Shown here in pieces: positions 10,512-21,434 of a stretch of 64,000 nucleotides of DNA. This DNA is from Gonocerus acuteangulatus (Eukaryota > Arthropoda > Insecta > Hemiptera > Coreidae), in the NCBI GenBank assembly GCA_946811695.1, contig OX328132.1, forward strand, positions 56,924,044 to 56,988,043, in the 5' to 3' direction. A program made the position numbers and the translations under genes. Numbering within the stretch: the stretch's first letter is position 1; each line of letters begins with the position of its first letter. The notes beneath the pieces are model-generated. The model was given only the letters and a program-made list of their open reading frames with translations. It was not told the DNA's origin and ran no database searches.

Positions 10512-10559
<48 letters not shown>
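10356..10559 (+). terminator. Element A 3' UTR and poly(A) tail
   Basis: About 160 bases without coding sequence, with 'caataaaggagatataaaa' just before a 41-base A-run (10519-10559). This is the primer-binding end of the retrotransposon RNA. Confidence 0.8.
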
Positions 10560-10560
<1 letters not shown>

Positions 10561-10562
<2 letters not shown>

Positions 10563-10569
10563 GGAAAAG

Positions 10570-10602
<33 letters not shown>

Positions 10603-11711
10603 AATCTCCTTTCAGTAGCAAAAACAGACCAGAAGCCGCCTAACATCTACGTCAGAAACATTAAAAATTACAAAAACCTCTGCTCTCGTCTCATTCAAGC
10701 TGCTGGAGAAAAATCTTTCTCATGCAGAGCCAGATTTAATGACATAGCGATCAGTGCTACCGACAGCGGTGCCTACAGGGCAATTATTAAAAGTTTAAAC
10801 CAGATGGAAGCCGATTATCACTGCTATCAATTGCCAGAGGAAAAGCATACAGAGTCGTCATTCGCAATTTACATCATACCACACCTCCTGAAGACGTTAA
10901 AAGAATAATTAATGTTCGCCACCCGACAACGAAAGCACAACTTCCTCTCTTTTTCGTGGATCTGGAAAAGGCCGAAAAAAGCAGAGAAATATTTAAAGAA
11001 CAATATCTTCTCTACACCAAGATATCAGTGGAAGAGCCCCGCTGTCGACGCGAATTAACTCAATGTCACAAATGTCAAGAATATAACCATACCAAAAGCT
11101 ACTTCAACCACGCACCTAAGTGCGTTAAAAGTGGCGAGCAGCACAAGTCTGAAGACTGCGCTAAACCCAAAGACGCACCTGCAACCTGCGCCAACTGTGG
11201 CGACAATCATCCAGCCAACTACAAAGGATGCGATGTCTACAAGGCCCTCAGAACTCTTAGGACTCAACGGCAGAGGACGAGCAGCGCAACCCGCCTGACC
11301 AACGTACAGGCTTCTGCCATCAAAGATGCCACACATACTCAGCCTCAGCAGCCATCCACATCAGCAACTTCACCTCGGAGGCCAAATGTCTCGTATGCCT
11401 CTCTTCTCTCCTCTAGGCAAAAGAATGTGCTGGTAAATCCTCAACCCAATCCAATGCCAGCACAAAAACCACCAACCACCCCAACCCCAGCACAAAACCT
11501 CACACCTCCTTCCCAAACCTCCCAGAAGAATATCCCATTAGTTTCCTCTCCTAAACCTATTAATGCTCCCCCTGTTCCTCCCACTCCTACACCCCAAGAT
11601 CCCTTCAACCTGTTTTCCTCGTTCTTAAATAAGTTGGAAACATTACTAACTCCTCTTATCTCCCTTATGACCTCCCTAATTTCCGACATTCTTCCGAAAC
11701 TTCTTAAATGA
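10561..11711 (+). pseudogene. Element B ORF1, frameshifted, two knuckles damaged
   Basis: Frame 10561-10908 holds PPNIYVRNIKNYKNLC and the start of the PRE-like region. Frame 10956-11711 holds the rest; the break is close to 10848. Compared with element A about ten residues are missing between PPEDVK and NVRHP. Knuckle 1 reads CHKCQEYNHTKSYF (last Cys replaced by Phe) and knuckle 2 reads CVKSGEQHKSEDC (second Cys replaced by Ser); knuckle 3, CANCGDNHPANYKGC, is intact. A proline-rich linker and a hydrophobic tail ending PKLLK follow as in element A. The stop overlaps the ORF2 ATG (11708-11711). It is unlikely to be functional. Confidence 0.85.
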
Positions 11712-14384
11712 TTTCCTTTTATCCCAATTCCCTCACCATAATCCTATGGAATGCTAACGGACTTATCTCACGACGACTCGAGTTTGAACTCCTACTTACA
11801 GAAAGAAACATTGACATCGCACTGATTACAGAAACACACCTACTTACCACAAACTACTTCTCAATCCCAGGCTACGTGTGCTACAGGGCAGACCATCCCT
11901 CCGATTCCCGGCATGGAGCAGCAGTAATGGTGAAAAGTTCTTTGGCTCACTTTTCGCACTCCACTCTCTCGACAGACAGCATGCAGGTAAGTTCAATTTC
12001 CCTTTCCCTTTCATCCTACAATATAATTGTTTCTGCGGCGTATTTCTCTCCAAATTTTACCATTTACCAACCTGAATTCCTCACTCTATTCCAATCCTTT
12101 GGTCCTCACTTTCTCATAGGGGCTGATTTCAATGCGAAACATCCCAGATGGGGAAGCCGTCTTACCAATCCTCGTGGCAGAATTCTTTATGACATCCTTC
12201 AATCCCAAAATTATGACACCATTTCCTCTGATTCTCCTACATATTGGCCAACCGATCTCTCTCGCACTCCCGACCTTGTCGATTTCTTCATCACTTCTGG
12301 CATACTCGGTTCAGTCACTGCTTGAACTCTCATCCGATCACTCAGCCATCCTACTCGTCCTGAATACCTCTCCTCTACCACGCTCCAGCAATCCCACTCT
12401 CACACCAGGGCCTATGAACTGGGAGTTGTTTCGTCAACAACTCTCTCAACTCATAGATCTCAATGTTCCCTTGAAAACTTCATCCGACGTGGATGAGGCT
12501 GTTTTGATGTTCACAAAAGCCATACAAGACAGTGCTCTGAGCTCAAGCAGGCCAAGAACTCGTCTCCCTTTTCACCCTAAGCCTCAACTCCCAGACCACA
12601 TCCTTAATCTCTTGTCAGCTAAGCGCCAAGCAAGGGCTCGCTGGCAGAGGTCTCGTTACCCATCCGACCACACTTCCTTCAATCGACTTACACGCCTCCT
12701 AAAAAAAGCCTTATCCGAATTCCGATCTGAATCCTTTAATGATTACCTCCAATCACTCACCACCGAAGACAACTCTCTCTGGCAAGCCACCCGTAAAATC
12801 CTAAAATTCCATTCCGTTCCTCAACCTCTTCAACGCAGCGACGGAACTTGGGCTAGAAGTGATGAAGATAAAGCCGAACTATTCGCTTCCCTTCTGGAAT
12901 CTACTTTTTCCCCTCGTCCAGAAACGAGCTCCTCCCAAGACCTAGAAATACAAGATTACCTGAATACCCCTCTTCCACTCTCCCTTCCTCCTAAAGCATT
13001 CCATCCTGCAGAAGTTAAATACATTATCAGACACCTCCCAAGAAAATCTCCTGGTTATGACCTTATAACAGCCCTAATCCTAAAAAATCTACCTCACAAA
13101 GCAATTATTTTTCTCGCCTACATATTCAATTCAATCCTACGTACTACCCACTTCCCAAATCCATGGAAACATTCGATAATAATCCTTATACCTAAACCTC
13201 AGAAATCTCCCAAGAATCCATCTTCCTATCGCCCTATCAGTTTGCTCCCAATTATATCCAAGATATTTGAAAAACTTCTCCTTAAAAGAATTCTGTCCAC
13301 GATCCCTCCAAATTCCTTACCAGATCACCAGTTTGGTTTTCGTCCTCAGCATTCAACCATCCAACAATGCTTCAGCGTTGTTGCCACCATATCCCACGCG
13401 CTTGAAAGTAGAAACTACTGCACGAGTGCCTTTCTCGACGTCGCCCGAGCGTTCGATCGTGTTTGGCACCCGGGGTTGTTATACAAAATAAAGCGCATAC
13501 TTCCTCACACATATTTCCTAATCCTGCAATCCTATCTATCTAACCGCTCCTTCCAAGTAAGATCCGGTTCCGCATTGTCTAGTTCCCATCCCATTTCCTC
13601 CGGAGTACCACAGGGAAGTATTCTTGGTCCTCTCCTCTACCTTTTATACACCGCAGACATCCCTACCCACCCCAGCACCCACTTAACTACCTATGCTGAT
13701 GATACAGCCATATTTTTCTCCTCTCCTGACCCCGTAACTGCTTCCTGTTATCTACAAGAACATCTGGAATCTGTCGAGCACTGGTGCAACAAGTGGAAAA
13801 TAAAGGTGAATCCTGAGAAATGCTGCCAAATCACATTCACCCACAATAAGAGAACCTGCCCTCCAGTCATCATATTCAGCCACGAACTCCCCATATCCAA
13901 CGAGGTGCGCTACCTGGGATTATTACTGGACAGTAGACTCACTTGGAACCCACACACCCGACTGAAAAGACAGGAACTGAACAGGAGATACGGACTCTTA
14001 CGACGACTACTGGGACCTTCATCAAAACTGACAATACACAACAAACTCATTGTTTACAAAACCATAATCCGACCTATTTGGACTTACGGACTTGAACTCT
14101 GGGGTACAACTAAAACTTCTAACATACAGAGAATACAGGCATTCCAATCCAAAGTCCTCCGCAAAATAGTTAATGCTCCTTTCTATGTTTCCAATAAAAC
14201 CCTTCATAGTGACCTCAACATCCCTTTCGTTCAAGAACTGGCAAAATCCCGCTTCCTAACGTTTCATTCCAAACTGTCCTTCCATCCCAATCCTAGAGCA
14301 CAAACACTTTCCTCCCAAACTCACCCCAAAAATCCGCCTAGAAGGCTCAAGAGACATTGGCCTCGTGATCAATTAACTGAATAG
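11708..14384 (+). pseudogene. Element B ORF2, endonuclease-RT, one frameshift
   Basis: The endonuclease frame (11708-12325) has LWNANGL, LITETHLL, GADFNAKH and PDLVDFFIT, then hits a stop at the point where element A has a slightly longer linker. The next frame carries ELSSDHSAILLVL and everything after it, to 14384. The break is within about 12305-12330. The RT motifs are all present: YRPISLLPI, HQFGFRPQHST, FLDVARAFDRVWH, SGVPQGSILGPLLY and YADDTAIFF with its catalytic DD. The C-terminal family motif PPRRLKRHWPRD is there. One frame break therefore separates a complete endonuclease from a complete RT. Confidence 0.9.
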
Positions 14385-14699
14385 GGACAAAACATTATTC
14401 TAAGTAGGAAGTGCCAGTATTGATTGGCTCCTTCCAAAAGTGTTATTATTATTGTGTTATTATTTTTATTATTATTTCCTATTCATAGTTTTTGTTTGTT
14501 TTGTTTTTTATGTACTTTTTCTTTCTTTTTTTTTCTTTTTTTTTCATTTTTTTTTATTTTTTATTTATTTGCTTATTTGTTTTTTATTTATTTTGTATTT
14601 CATCTCAATTCTGTATATAATTATTATTTTATCTGAGAGCAAACTTAACTAATGTACTCTCCAAATGTACAGATGTTAAATAAACGTATTACTATAAAA
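14385..14699 (+). terminator. Element B 3' UTR and tail
   Basis: A T-rich segment with TTATT repeats, then 'atgtacagatgttaaataaacg' region and a short A-run (about 14696-14703). Its inverted partial copy at 24303-24466 defines it as the mobile 3' end. Confidence 0.75.
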
Positions 14700-15031
14700 A
14701 AAATTTTTTTTTAGAGTTACACGCGTTCTTTTCCGAGTTCATGACTAGATACGAACTGAATAAAACCTGATGAAATATGGTGTAACAAAACAAGATGTGG
14801 TTCATGGAACAGTAGGGTACGGTTTACTCATGTCATTTTATTAGCAATGCCCGCCAGGGTGTGCTTTTTCTTGAGATTCTGAGAATCCAACTAAATGTTT
14901 TACGCTGCTGTCCGCTACTGAGAGTTGAAATCAGCTATATGGATCCAATTTTAGGTGTCCGTTGTCTGTAAGTAGAGGGTCCGCTATTGAGAGGTGCTAA
15001 TGCATTGATTTAAAGAGGTTTTCGCCGGGAC
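14700..15031 (-). repeat. Right part of the split Tigger-like transposon
   Basis: GTGTCCGTTGTCTG and GGTCCGCTATTGAGAGGTG (14958-14997) are Tigger-type terminal and subterminal sequences, in the orientation expected for the 5' end of the minus-strand transposase gene at 4151-5080. The outer tip is lost in the assembly gap. Confidence 0.6.
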
Positions 15032-15231
15032 NNNNNNNNNNNNNNNNNNNNNNNNNNNNNNNNNNNNNNNNNNNNNNNNNNNNNNNNNNNNNNNNNNNNN
15101 NNNNNNNNNNNNNNNNNNNNNNNNNNNNNNNNNNNNNNNNNNNNNNNNNNNNNNNNNNNNNNNNNNNNNNNNNNNNNNNNNNNNNNNNNNNNNNNNNNNN
15201 NNNNNNNNNNNNNNNNNNNNNNNNNNNNNNN
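15032..15231. other. Assembly gap, 200 N
   Basis: Exactly 200 N, probably a scaffold gap of nominal size. It truncates the right end of the Tigger-like element. Confidence 1.
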
Positions 15232-15588
15232 ATGAATCCTCATCGTACATGTGCTTGAAATCGCACGAATAAACTACATTAGTATTGTCATAGGGATGAA
15301 CTTTTATTTTCAGACAATATTTTTAATCTGGTTAATAATTTAATGATAAATTGTCATCGGCGGGAGAAGGTTTTCATTCAAATAACTTATTTTTATTCAA
15401 CAAATGAATATCCATCCCTCGCATGGTTGATAATTGGAACTGAATAAATGGAAATAGAACCAAAGAATATGAATAATTCTGTTATCAAATTTCCAGACTT
15501 CAAATGACGAATGATTTTATGCGTTATCAATTATTCAAGATCATTTTACTGTAATGTACGTATCATGTTCTTCATATTTACCTCAATA
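15232..15588. other. Unassigned AT-rich DNA
   Basis: No gene seen. Degenerate ATTCA/AATGAATA-type words recall the AT-rich block at 43646-44270 but are too short to assign. Confidence 0.4.
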
Positions 15589-15655
15589 CATAAACTATGC
15601 AGATGGGTTTTCGTGGGAATATTGTCATTCCTCTACCCACGACAGGACTCTGAAG
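15589..15655. repeat. 67-bp interspersed repeat, copy 1
   Basis: 'aatacataaactatg' through 'ctacccacgacagga' recurs at 17707-17772 with few changes, in the same orientation. Unknown family; possibly the conserved end of a transposon. Confidence 0.6.
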
Positions 15656-15851
15656 GGAGGGGTGTAAAAAATGTCTGGTATGCCTGACAGGCGTAGCGTG
15701 GAGCGTATCGAATCCTGATTGGTTGAGAGGACGTCGCCCTACCCTCCGATACCACATGCCAAATCTTCAAAGGCGTTTTAAAAAGGAATTCTAATCAGAG
15801 CAACAACGAAGTTAGTTACAAATCCCTTGTGGCATAGCGAAAATTCAGCTT

Positions 15852-15854
<3 letters not shown>

Positions 15855-15916
<62 letters not shown>
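15855..15916. repeat. (TA)n microsatellite
   Basis: Uninterrupted TA run of about 62 bases. The flanks are unassigned. Confidence 0.95.
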
Positions 15917-15918
<2 letters not shown>

Positions 15919-16481
15919 TTGCCATACGTCCCGGTTTGACCGGCAAAGTCCCGATATTTTGCTCTTGTCCCGGTGTCCCACCTGGTCTTCTCAATGCCCC
16001 GGAGAAGGCCGTAAGATGTAAAAAGTAATACATTTATGTTTCTAAGAATCTTTTATGAATCGGTTAGTTTTCTACAATCGACATTTTTGACTTCTTTGAC
16101 TGCACACTGCGCCAAAGAAGTGAAAACTATTCTAAGCAAACGCTGGAACTACTTGAACAGCGGTTAGCCCCATACTATTTGGCTGGGGGATTTTTTAAAG
16201 TAAATTAAGAAGCAAAAAATTCCGTATTTTATATTTAAAAAGTAGGTAGCCTAACAATTTAGAGTTCCAGATTCCCCACTCCGGTTACTTGCGAGGCGTA
16301 AAAAAAATCCTTAAAACTCACCATTTTGCTTCTATTTGTTCCATTTTAACGCGGTTCCTCCCTCCGTAGGAAGGAACGCCGCTTATGAAGTTGACCTTGG
16401 ACCAACGCAATTTGGAAGTGCCGATTACAAACTTTCTTTGTTTAGAACCTATAGATAACGAAAATAACGGTGGTCAAAATT

Positions 16482-16586
<105 letters not shown>

Positions 16587-16587
16587 C

Positions 16588-16628
16588 TGTCCGTCCGTAG
16601 AGGTGTCCGTTGCAGGAGGTTTCACTGT
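16588..16628 (+). repeat. Solo Tigger-type terminal repeat
   Basis: GTCCGTCCGTAGAGGTGTCC then GCAGGAGGTTTCACTG followed by TA: an inner-to-outer Tigger-type end abutting TA. No body is attached; it lies between two TA runs. Confidence 0.55.
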
Positions 16629-16635
16629 ATATATA

Positions 16636-16675
<40 letters not shown>

Positions 16676-16681
16676 TATATA
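16628..16681. repeat. (TA)n microsatellite
   Basis: Imperfect TA run beside the solo Tigger terminus. Confidence 0.9.
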
Positions 16682-17000
16682 TTAGTGATTTGAAAAGCCA
16701 AGTTCATTAACTAGCAGAATCTAACACAAGTCTCTACAGAAACGGTTCAGAAATTATTTTCGATGGTAAGGTCTCAGTGCTAGGAACTTGACTGTGACGG
16801 TATCGTTGTTTTGAACCGTCCTTACAATTAGCGTTTGATTTCCTCAGTTTTTTATTCCTTGTTGTTTTTATAATAGATTTTAGCAGTAAAATTGAATTTG
16901 CACGTAAAACAAGATAGGTAAAATGAGATAACAGTTTTGATTGTTTGTATAGAGCACTCCAATAGGAAATCATTAATGAGGCCGAATCATTAATATCTGA

Positions 17001-17706
17001 TATTGTATGACTGTACGTTTTCTCTGCATAATGGCGCATAAAAGCTCATTTTCTGCTAGATTTTTCGGCGAGGCGTTTACATTTTTTTTTACAGAATATT
17101 ATCGAAAACTATTTCAGACTTTTCAATGTCCACCATATATGAAGAAATTTTTATGTAATTTTGATAAGTATTGTATTACTTTAATAAATGACATGTATTT
17201 CAAACCATTAACTATCAATAACTATTAGTGTTTGTAATTATTTTTTTAAATTACATCGCCCAAAACAATCAATTTAAAATATGGGTCACAGGGGACCCGA
17301 CCCCTCTAGTTATGTTGGGTTTTGACCCCCCCCCCCCCCCACTACCACATATCCCCCCCATCTACCCCCTCCTTAACTCCCAGTCCACTCAAAAAGTAAT
17401 AAAACATAGAAAGAAATGTTTGAAACATGCTGTAACGGTTCATGCTATTCGCCAGGCTCAGCCAGTCCCAAGAAGGACGTTGTTTGTTTTTTAAAGATAA
17501 CTAGACACCCAATGGGCCTATAGACTTCAAATTGCACTTCAACTGAAGCTAATAAAATTTACTATAACTTTCATTCTCAAGAGTATTTTGTAAGGTGATT
17601 ATTCCGGCCTGCATATCCCTCCAAACACGCCGGATAGTTAAATTGTGCACTTTTTGGGAAAAGTAGCCAAAGTTTGAATATCTGTATATCGGAAGTTCTA
17701 CTCCCG
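17001..17706. other. Unassigned DNA with a C-run
   Basis: No gene seen. A run of about 15 C near 17327-17341 is followed by a C-rich stretch. The block 'ggacccgacccc' also occurs at 49769-49780. Confidence 0.4.
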
Positions 17707-17772
17707 TCAATACATAAACTATGGAGATGGGTTTTCGTGGGAATATTGTCATTACTCTACCCACGACAGGAT
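17707..17772. repeat. 67-bp interspersed repeat, copy 2
   Basis: Second copy of the repeat at 15589-15655, differing at a few positions. Flanking sequences differ. Confidence 0.6.
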
Positions 17773-18087
17773 AAATTAATTATTTGTTTGAGCATTGCAA
17801 GAAGGGCGATATTACATTAGCTTCATGAATTCTGTCAATTGTTGCAGAAACTGAAGGTGGGATTGACGATTGATTTAAAATAATTTATGTAGAGTTGTTC
17901 TTCATCTTCAAAATAAGCACATCGCCTCTAAAGAAACACCCAGGAGCATTTTCTGCCCTGCTGTCCTAATGCTTTATTCATGTCGAGAGATTTTTATTGT
18001 ATTATATAGGCAGATACGGTTTGAAATGTGAATAATAATTAGAATCATTATAAAAATATTCTCCTGAACGGGTATGATAATATTGAG

Positions 18088-18300
18088 AGTACAGTGGATG
18101 TGATTTTCATACCGAAGGATCCAACGGAGTTTCCTGACTTACTTAAGTCAAGGCAAATAAGTCTCTCCTATTATGCTCTTGAAACAATGGAGAAAGTTTT
18201 CGACATTCACATTAGAAAGGAACTCCTTAAAATTAATCCTCACTAAGCTCAACAATTTGCATATTATAAGAGTAAATCGGGAAAAATGGCCGCTCAATAC
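18088..18300 (+). pseudogene. LINE reverse-transcriptase fragment
   Basis: The + strand frame reads VDVIFIPKDPTEFPD, SRQISLSYYALETMEKVFD and HIRKELLKINPH, then a stop codon, then AQQFAYYKS. This is the RT motif 1-2 region of a non-LTR element (compare the usual FIPK...PISL...K.MEKL...I...L...QFA). It is not the Jockey subfamily found elsewhere in the window, whose equivalent reads LIPKP...YRPISLLPI. A stop codon and no surrounding coding sequence mark it as a dead fragment. Confidence 0.6.
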
Positions 18301-18364
18301 ATAATGACCATGTACAATCCAATAATGAGATTTCATATGTATTACCGCGAGCCTTTGGGAAGAC

Positions 18365-18580
18365 CTCATATATAATTAAAGAGGAAGGAAGCAGGAAACT
18401 GGGAGCTGACGATAACCTCATATATAACTAAAGAGAAAGGAAGCAGGAAACTGGGAGCTGACCATAACCTTATATATAACTAAAGAGAAAGGAAGCAGGA
18501 AAATGGGAGCAGACCATAACCTCATACATAACTAAAGAGAAAGGGAGCAGGAAACTGGGAGCTGACCATAACCTCATTTA
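18365..18580. repeat. Minisatellite, about 60-bp unit, four copies
   Basis: The unit holds 'aactaaagagaaaggaagca', 'ggaaactgggagctgacc' and 'ataacctcatatat'. It lies directly downstream of the LINE RT fragment. Confidence 0.85.
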
Positions 18581-18670
18581 TTTTGCGTTTAAATAGGTAT
18601 ATTTTAGCGAATTTGTCAGGAATTACCTACCATGCCGAGGAATGTGTTTAGTTATGCAAGTCATGGACGT

Positions 18671-18960
18671 TTTTAGCGCGTTTCCTCCATTCCTGCATAG
18701 GGAGAAACCCGCTTATGAGGTTGACCTCGCGACGCAATCCGGTCGCAAAGCGAAGAGAAAATATCACGTTTCACGTTTTTTGGCTGTGAAAAGAATAGCA
18801 ACGCTTACGTTTTTGCGTAGGCTTCCAGGTAAACGTTTTAAAAGAAATTGAACGTTGGTAATCTAATGGACCCATTTCAAGGCTACATCCCTAACCTTTG
18901 CCGAGGAAAATGGAAAACAAAAACAAGTTTTTCCTGGGGAATTTTGGATGTACATATATT
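18671..18960 (-). mobile_element. Hairpin-element copy, truncated
   Basis: TTTTTAGCGCGTTTCCTCC and a degenerate partner arm GGGAGAAACCCGC form the family's 3' hairpin. It is followed by 'cttatgaggttgacc' and 'aacgcttacgtttttgcg', which is in the same order as 48590-48980. The middle portion with the TA run is absent. Confidence 0.65.
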
Positions 18961-19031
18961 ATTATATGTCCCGAAATCAATTGGGAAATCGTATTCAACC
19001 GTGTATTAAAATTTCCTACAATACGGTTCTT

Positions 19032-19110
19032 GGGGTCTCCCGTGGTCTAGTGGCTAGCGCCTTAGATTCATAAGCGGGAGATGGTGGGTTCGATCCCCAC
19101 CGGCGCACAG
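19032..19110 (+). repeat. tRNA-derived SINE head, tail type 2 family
   Basis: GGGGTCTCCCGTGGTCTAG opens a tRNA-like head with box A (GGTCTAGTGGCTAGCG) and B box GGTTCGATCCC. The standard tail is absent. Other heads of this family occur at 39871 and 49881. Confidence 0.75.
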
Positions 19111-19280
19111 TGTCACGAGTATATGGGGTAAGATATCAAAAATCGTATTTTTGTCTAGACTAGGGTTATTATTATTTTCTGTTATTAAAAAACTCGAACA
19201 TAAAAGAAAAAAGAAGTTTTGACTTTAGAAAATAATTTATTGTAGTACAAACTTACATAAAATGTATATGGGAACTTACC

Positions 19281-19989
19281 AACATATTAAGGATTAAAGT
19301 TCGTTATCGCCACTTCCACAGCAAGAAATATCGAATGTTTCGTTAAATACATTTTTTTCACTATTTTCTTCAATAGTTTTGGTATCACTTGTAACTTTGA
19401 ATAAATGTTATAATATTTCCGCAAGTTTAATTTTTTTTTTTTTATTAGTAACGACCAAGTGATAAGAAATAAATTATCGAGGCTACCTGTGATCCTATTT
19501 CCATTAGCGTAATCACACGTGAATCTTTGTGTGTCCTTTTAATTGTATTTAAAAAAAAAAAAAAAATGTTTCTTTGGGTTTTTCACAAAATAAACATCCC
19601 ATGTCTCTATTATATTCAAACAAGTACAACCAAAAACAAAACGAAGGTATTGCGTCACTCGGTAAACTGTAAAGAACGAATAATATGTAGTGAATGAATA
19701 TGTAGCATTATGTAATCCGATTTTAACTAATTGATCAACCAGATGTGTACGAATAATACATCTTGCTTATAGATGTATACAGATATTGCTTATAGATGTA
19801 TATATGTAATATTGTAACTTATGTATATATGTAATAACTGTTTGGAGCGAAACGCCTTGGATGCGCATGGATGCTCATAAATAAATATAAGAAAAAAAGT
19901 TAAAAAAACAAAAAAAAATGTATTTAATGAAACATTCGATATTTCTTGCTGTGGAAGTGGCGATAACGAACTTTAATCCTTAATATGTT
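19281..19989. repeat. Inverted repeats of about 75 bp around a 0.55-kb core
   Basis: 19281-19357 and 19913-19989 are nearly perfect inverted repeats ('aacatattaaggattaaag', 'cgccacttccacagcaag'). The core holds an A-tailed LINE 3' end (below). It may be a foldback or MITE-like element. No TSD was identified. Confidence 0.7.
19790..19917 (+). repeat. LINE 3' end, family 2
   Basis: 'gcgaaacgccttggatgcgc' then 'ggatgctcataaataaata' and an A-rich tail. The same end in inverted orientation is at 25198-25340, so this is a mobile 3' terminus of an unidentified LINE or SINE. Confidence 0.55.
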
Positions 19990-21434
19990 GCTATTTACTT
20001 GTAAGTACTCAACATGAATATCGTTTTTATTGCCGTCTAATAGAACAGCGAGGTTGTTCTTATTAAAAACTTTTGAAGAAAATAGTGATTAGGATTAGTT
20101 ATCTTTGGTAGAAAATGAAGATTTTTAGTATTTATCATTTTAGTGACTTGCAATATGACAATAGTTTTTTCGATCTGTATAATACAGATTATCCACTGAG
20201 CAATGTGAGGGTTCATATTTAAATAACAAAAACGTCCCAAGAGTAACTTGAGATATTTTCGATACATCTGGTTTTTAGTGTTTAGCTATCCATATAGGGT
20301 TTTTGTAATTTAATGTATGATGCACCTTTCACACATCCATGAAACTTTTACGGATAATAGTTGAGGCATTACTGATTTTACGTGATTTTTTTGGTAGGTG
20401 TGCTCGGAGGAGTAGTAAGGGAAAACCTCCCTTCAAATCTTCACAATTTTTTTTCTTATCTTATAAGTGGTCCAAAAATTATGAAAAAAATACGCAAGGT
20501 ACACCTAATCAATAGCTTCAATTCACATTATCTAGTATAGTTTCATAGAAAAACGACTTTGAAGTTTGGGGTTTCAACCCGTATTCCCTCAAAACGAGTA
20601 CAGTTAGAGGTTTGATAATTGACGAAAAATTATTTCTAGGAACTAGAAATAAAATGAATAGATCAAAGTCAAGAAAGACGCCAGTGCAGATTTCACATGG
20701 AAACACGGTGAGACCCTTTCAATTTTTAAATATCTTACTTAAAGCTGACAAATATGGATCTGGTGGGAGGCGAAGATTTTTCATTAAAACCATATTTGTA
20801 TCAACACAAGAAGTAGTGGATGAATGACACTGGCATATAATACCATGAATAATGCCTCAGATATAATTCTTAAGTCTCACCAATTTATGCAGTTACTTTC
20901 GGCATATTAATTGATTTACCACTTGAAACCATTTTCAAAATGGTGCCCTAATTGATTATTTATGTTATTTCCAGTCCAGTAATTTCGCTGCTTAATTTTG
21001 GATTGCCAAAAAATATGCGGGCGGTTTTACCGTCGTTAGTAGAACCAAAAGAAAGCTTGGCGTATCGATTAATAAGTCCATTTTAGAAGTAAGCTTAGTG
21101 GAAAACTCTATTTCGCCCGAAGATTTCCTCGTTACGATGTCCGCAACTCGTCTTTTCTAGTAGAGTATGATGTTTCCACGAAACTTACTTGCGGTCTTTC
21201 ACGTGAAGGACCTGCTTGATTATTATCTCGTCAACATATTTCAAAATCATCGTCGGGAAGTTTAATGTTTATACTCAGCCAATGTTCGTATTTTGTTTCG
21301 AATTTCCCTGAAAACCTGTAACAGCGATCCCAATTTTGCTGAATAAAACTATCTCAATCAATTTTCTTATATTCTCCTTAACTTTATCCTAACATTGAGA
21401 TAAATTATATTCTTGCACGATTCTATCAAATAAA
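19990..21434. other. Unassigned AT-rich DNA
   Basis: No gene can be supported. A 71-codon frame at 20612-20827 has no clear family. Confidence 0.4.

Larger units (their letters stand above)
5701..10559 (+). mobile_element. Jockey-clade non-LTR retrotransposon A, near full length
   Basis: A 4.9-kb element: 5' UTR from TCAGTGC at 5701, ORF1 (6189-7650, one frame slip), ORF2 (7647-10355, intact), a 3' UTR ending with ATAAA-like signals, and a poly(A) tail at 10519-10559. Non-LTR elements insert by target-primed reverse transcription, and the A-tail and absence of LTRs fit. It lies directly downstream of another Jockey 5' fragment and directly upstream of element B. I could not find a target-site duplication. 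Confidence 0.9.
10560..14699 (+). mobile_element. Jockey-clade non-LTR retrotransposon B, 5'-shortened
   Basis: It follows element A's poly(A) without a spacer. It lacks a 5' UTR and begins at an ORF1-start-like ATGGAAAAG (10561) that runs into a long A-tract and then straight into the ORF1 core, as if the usual 100-codon N-terminus had been lost. ORF1 and ORF2 each carry one frame break. The 3' UTR (14385-14690) is T-rich and ends AATAAACG..., with a short A-tail. A separate truncated copy of this 3' UTR lies inverted at 24303-24466. Confidence 0.88.

Noticed and set aside
20612..20827. 71-codon frame with a FLNILLKADKYGSGG...TIFVS pattern that faintly recalls the end of CRESS-type Rep helicase domains
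   Set aside because: No Walker A/B motif, no HUH motif and no continuation in any frame; the resemblance is a few residues and could be chance.
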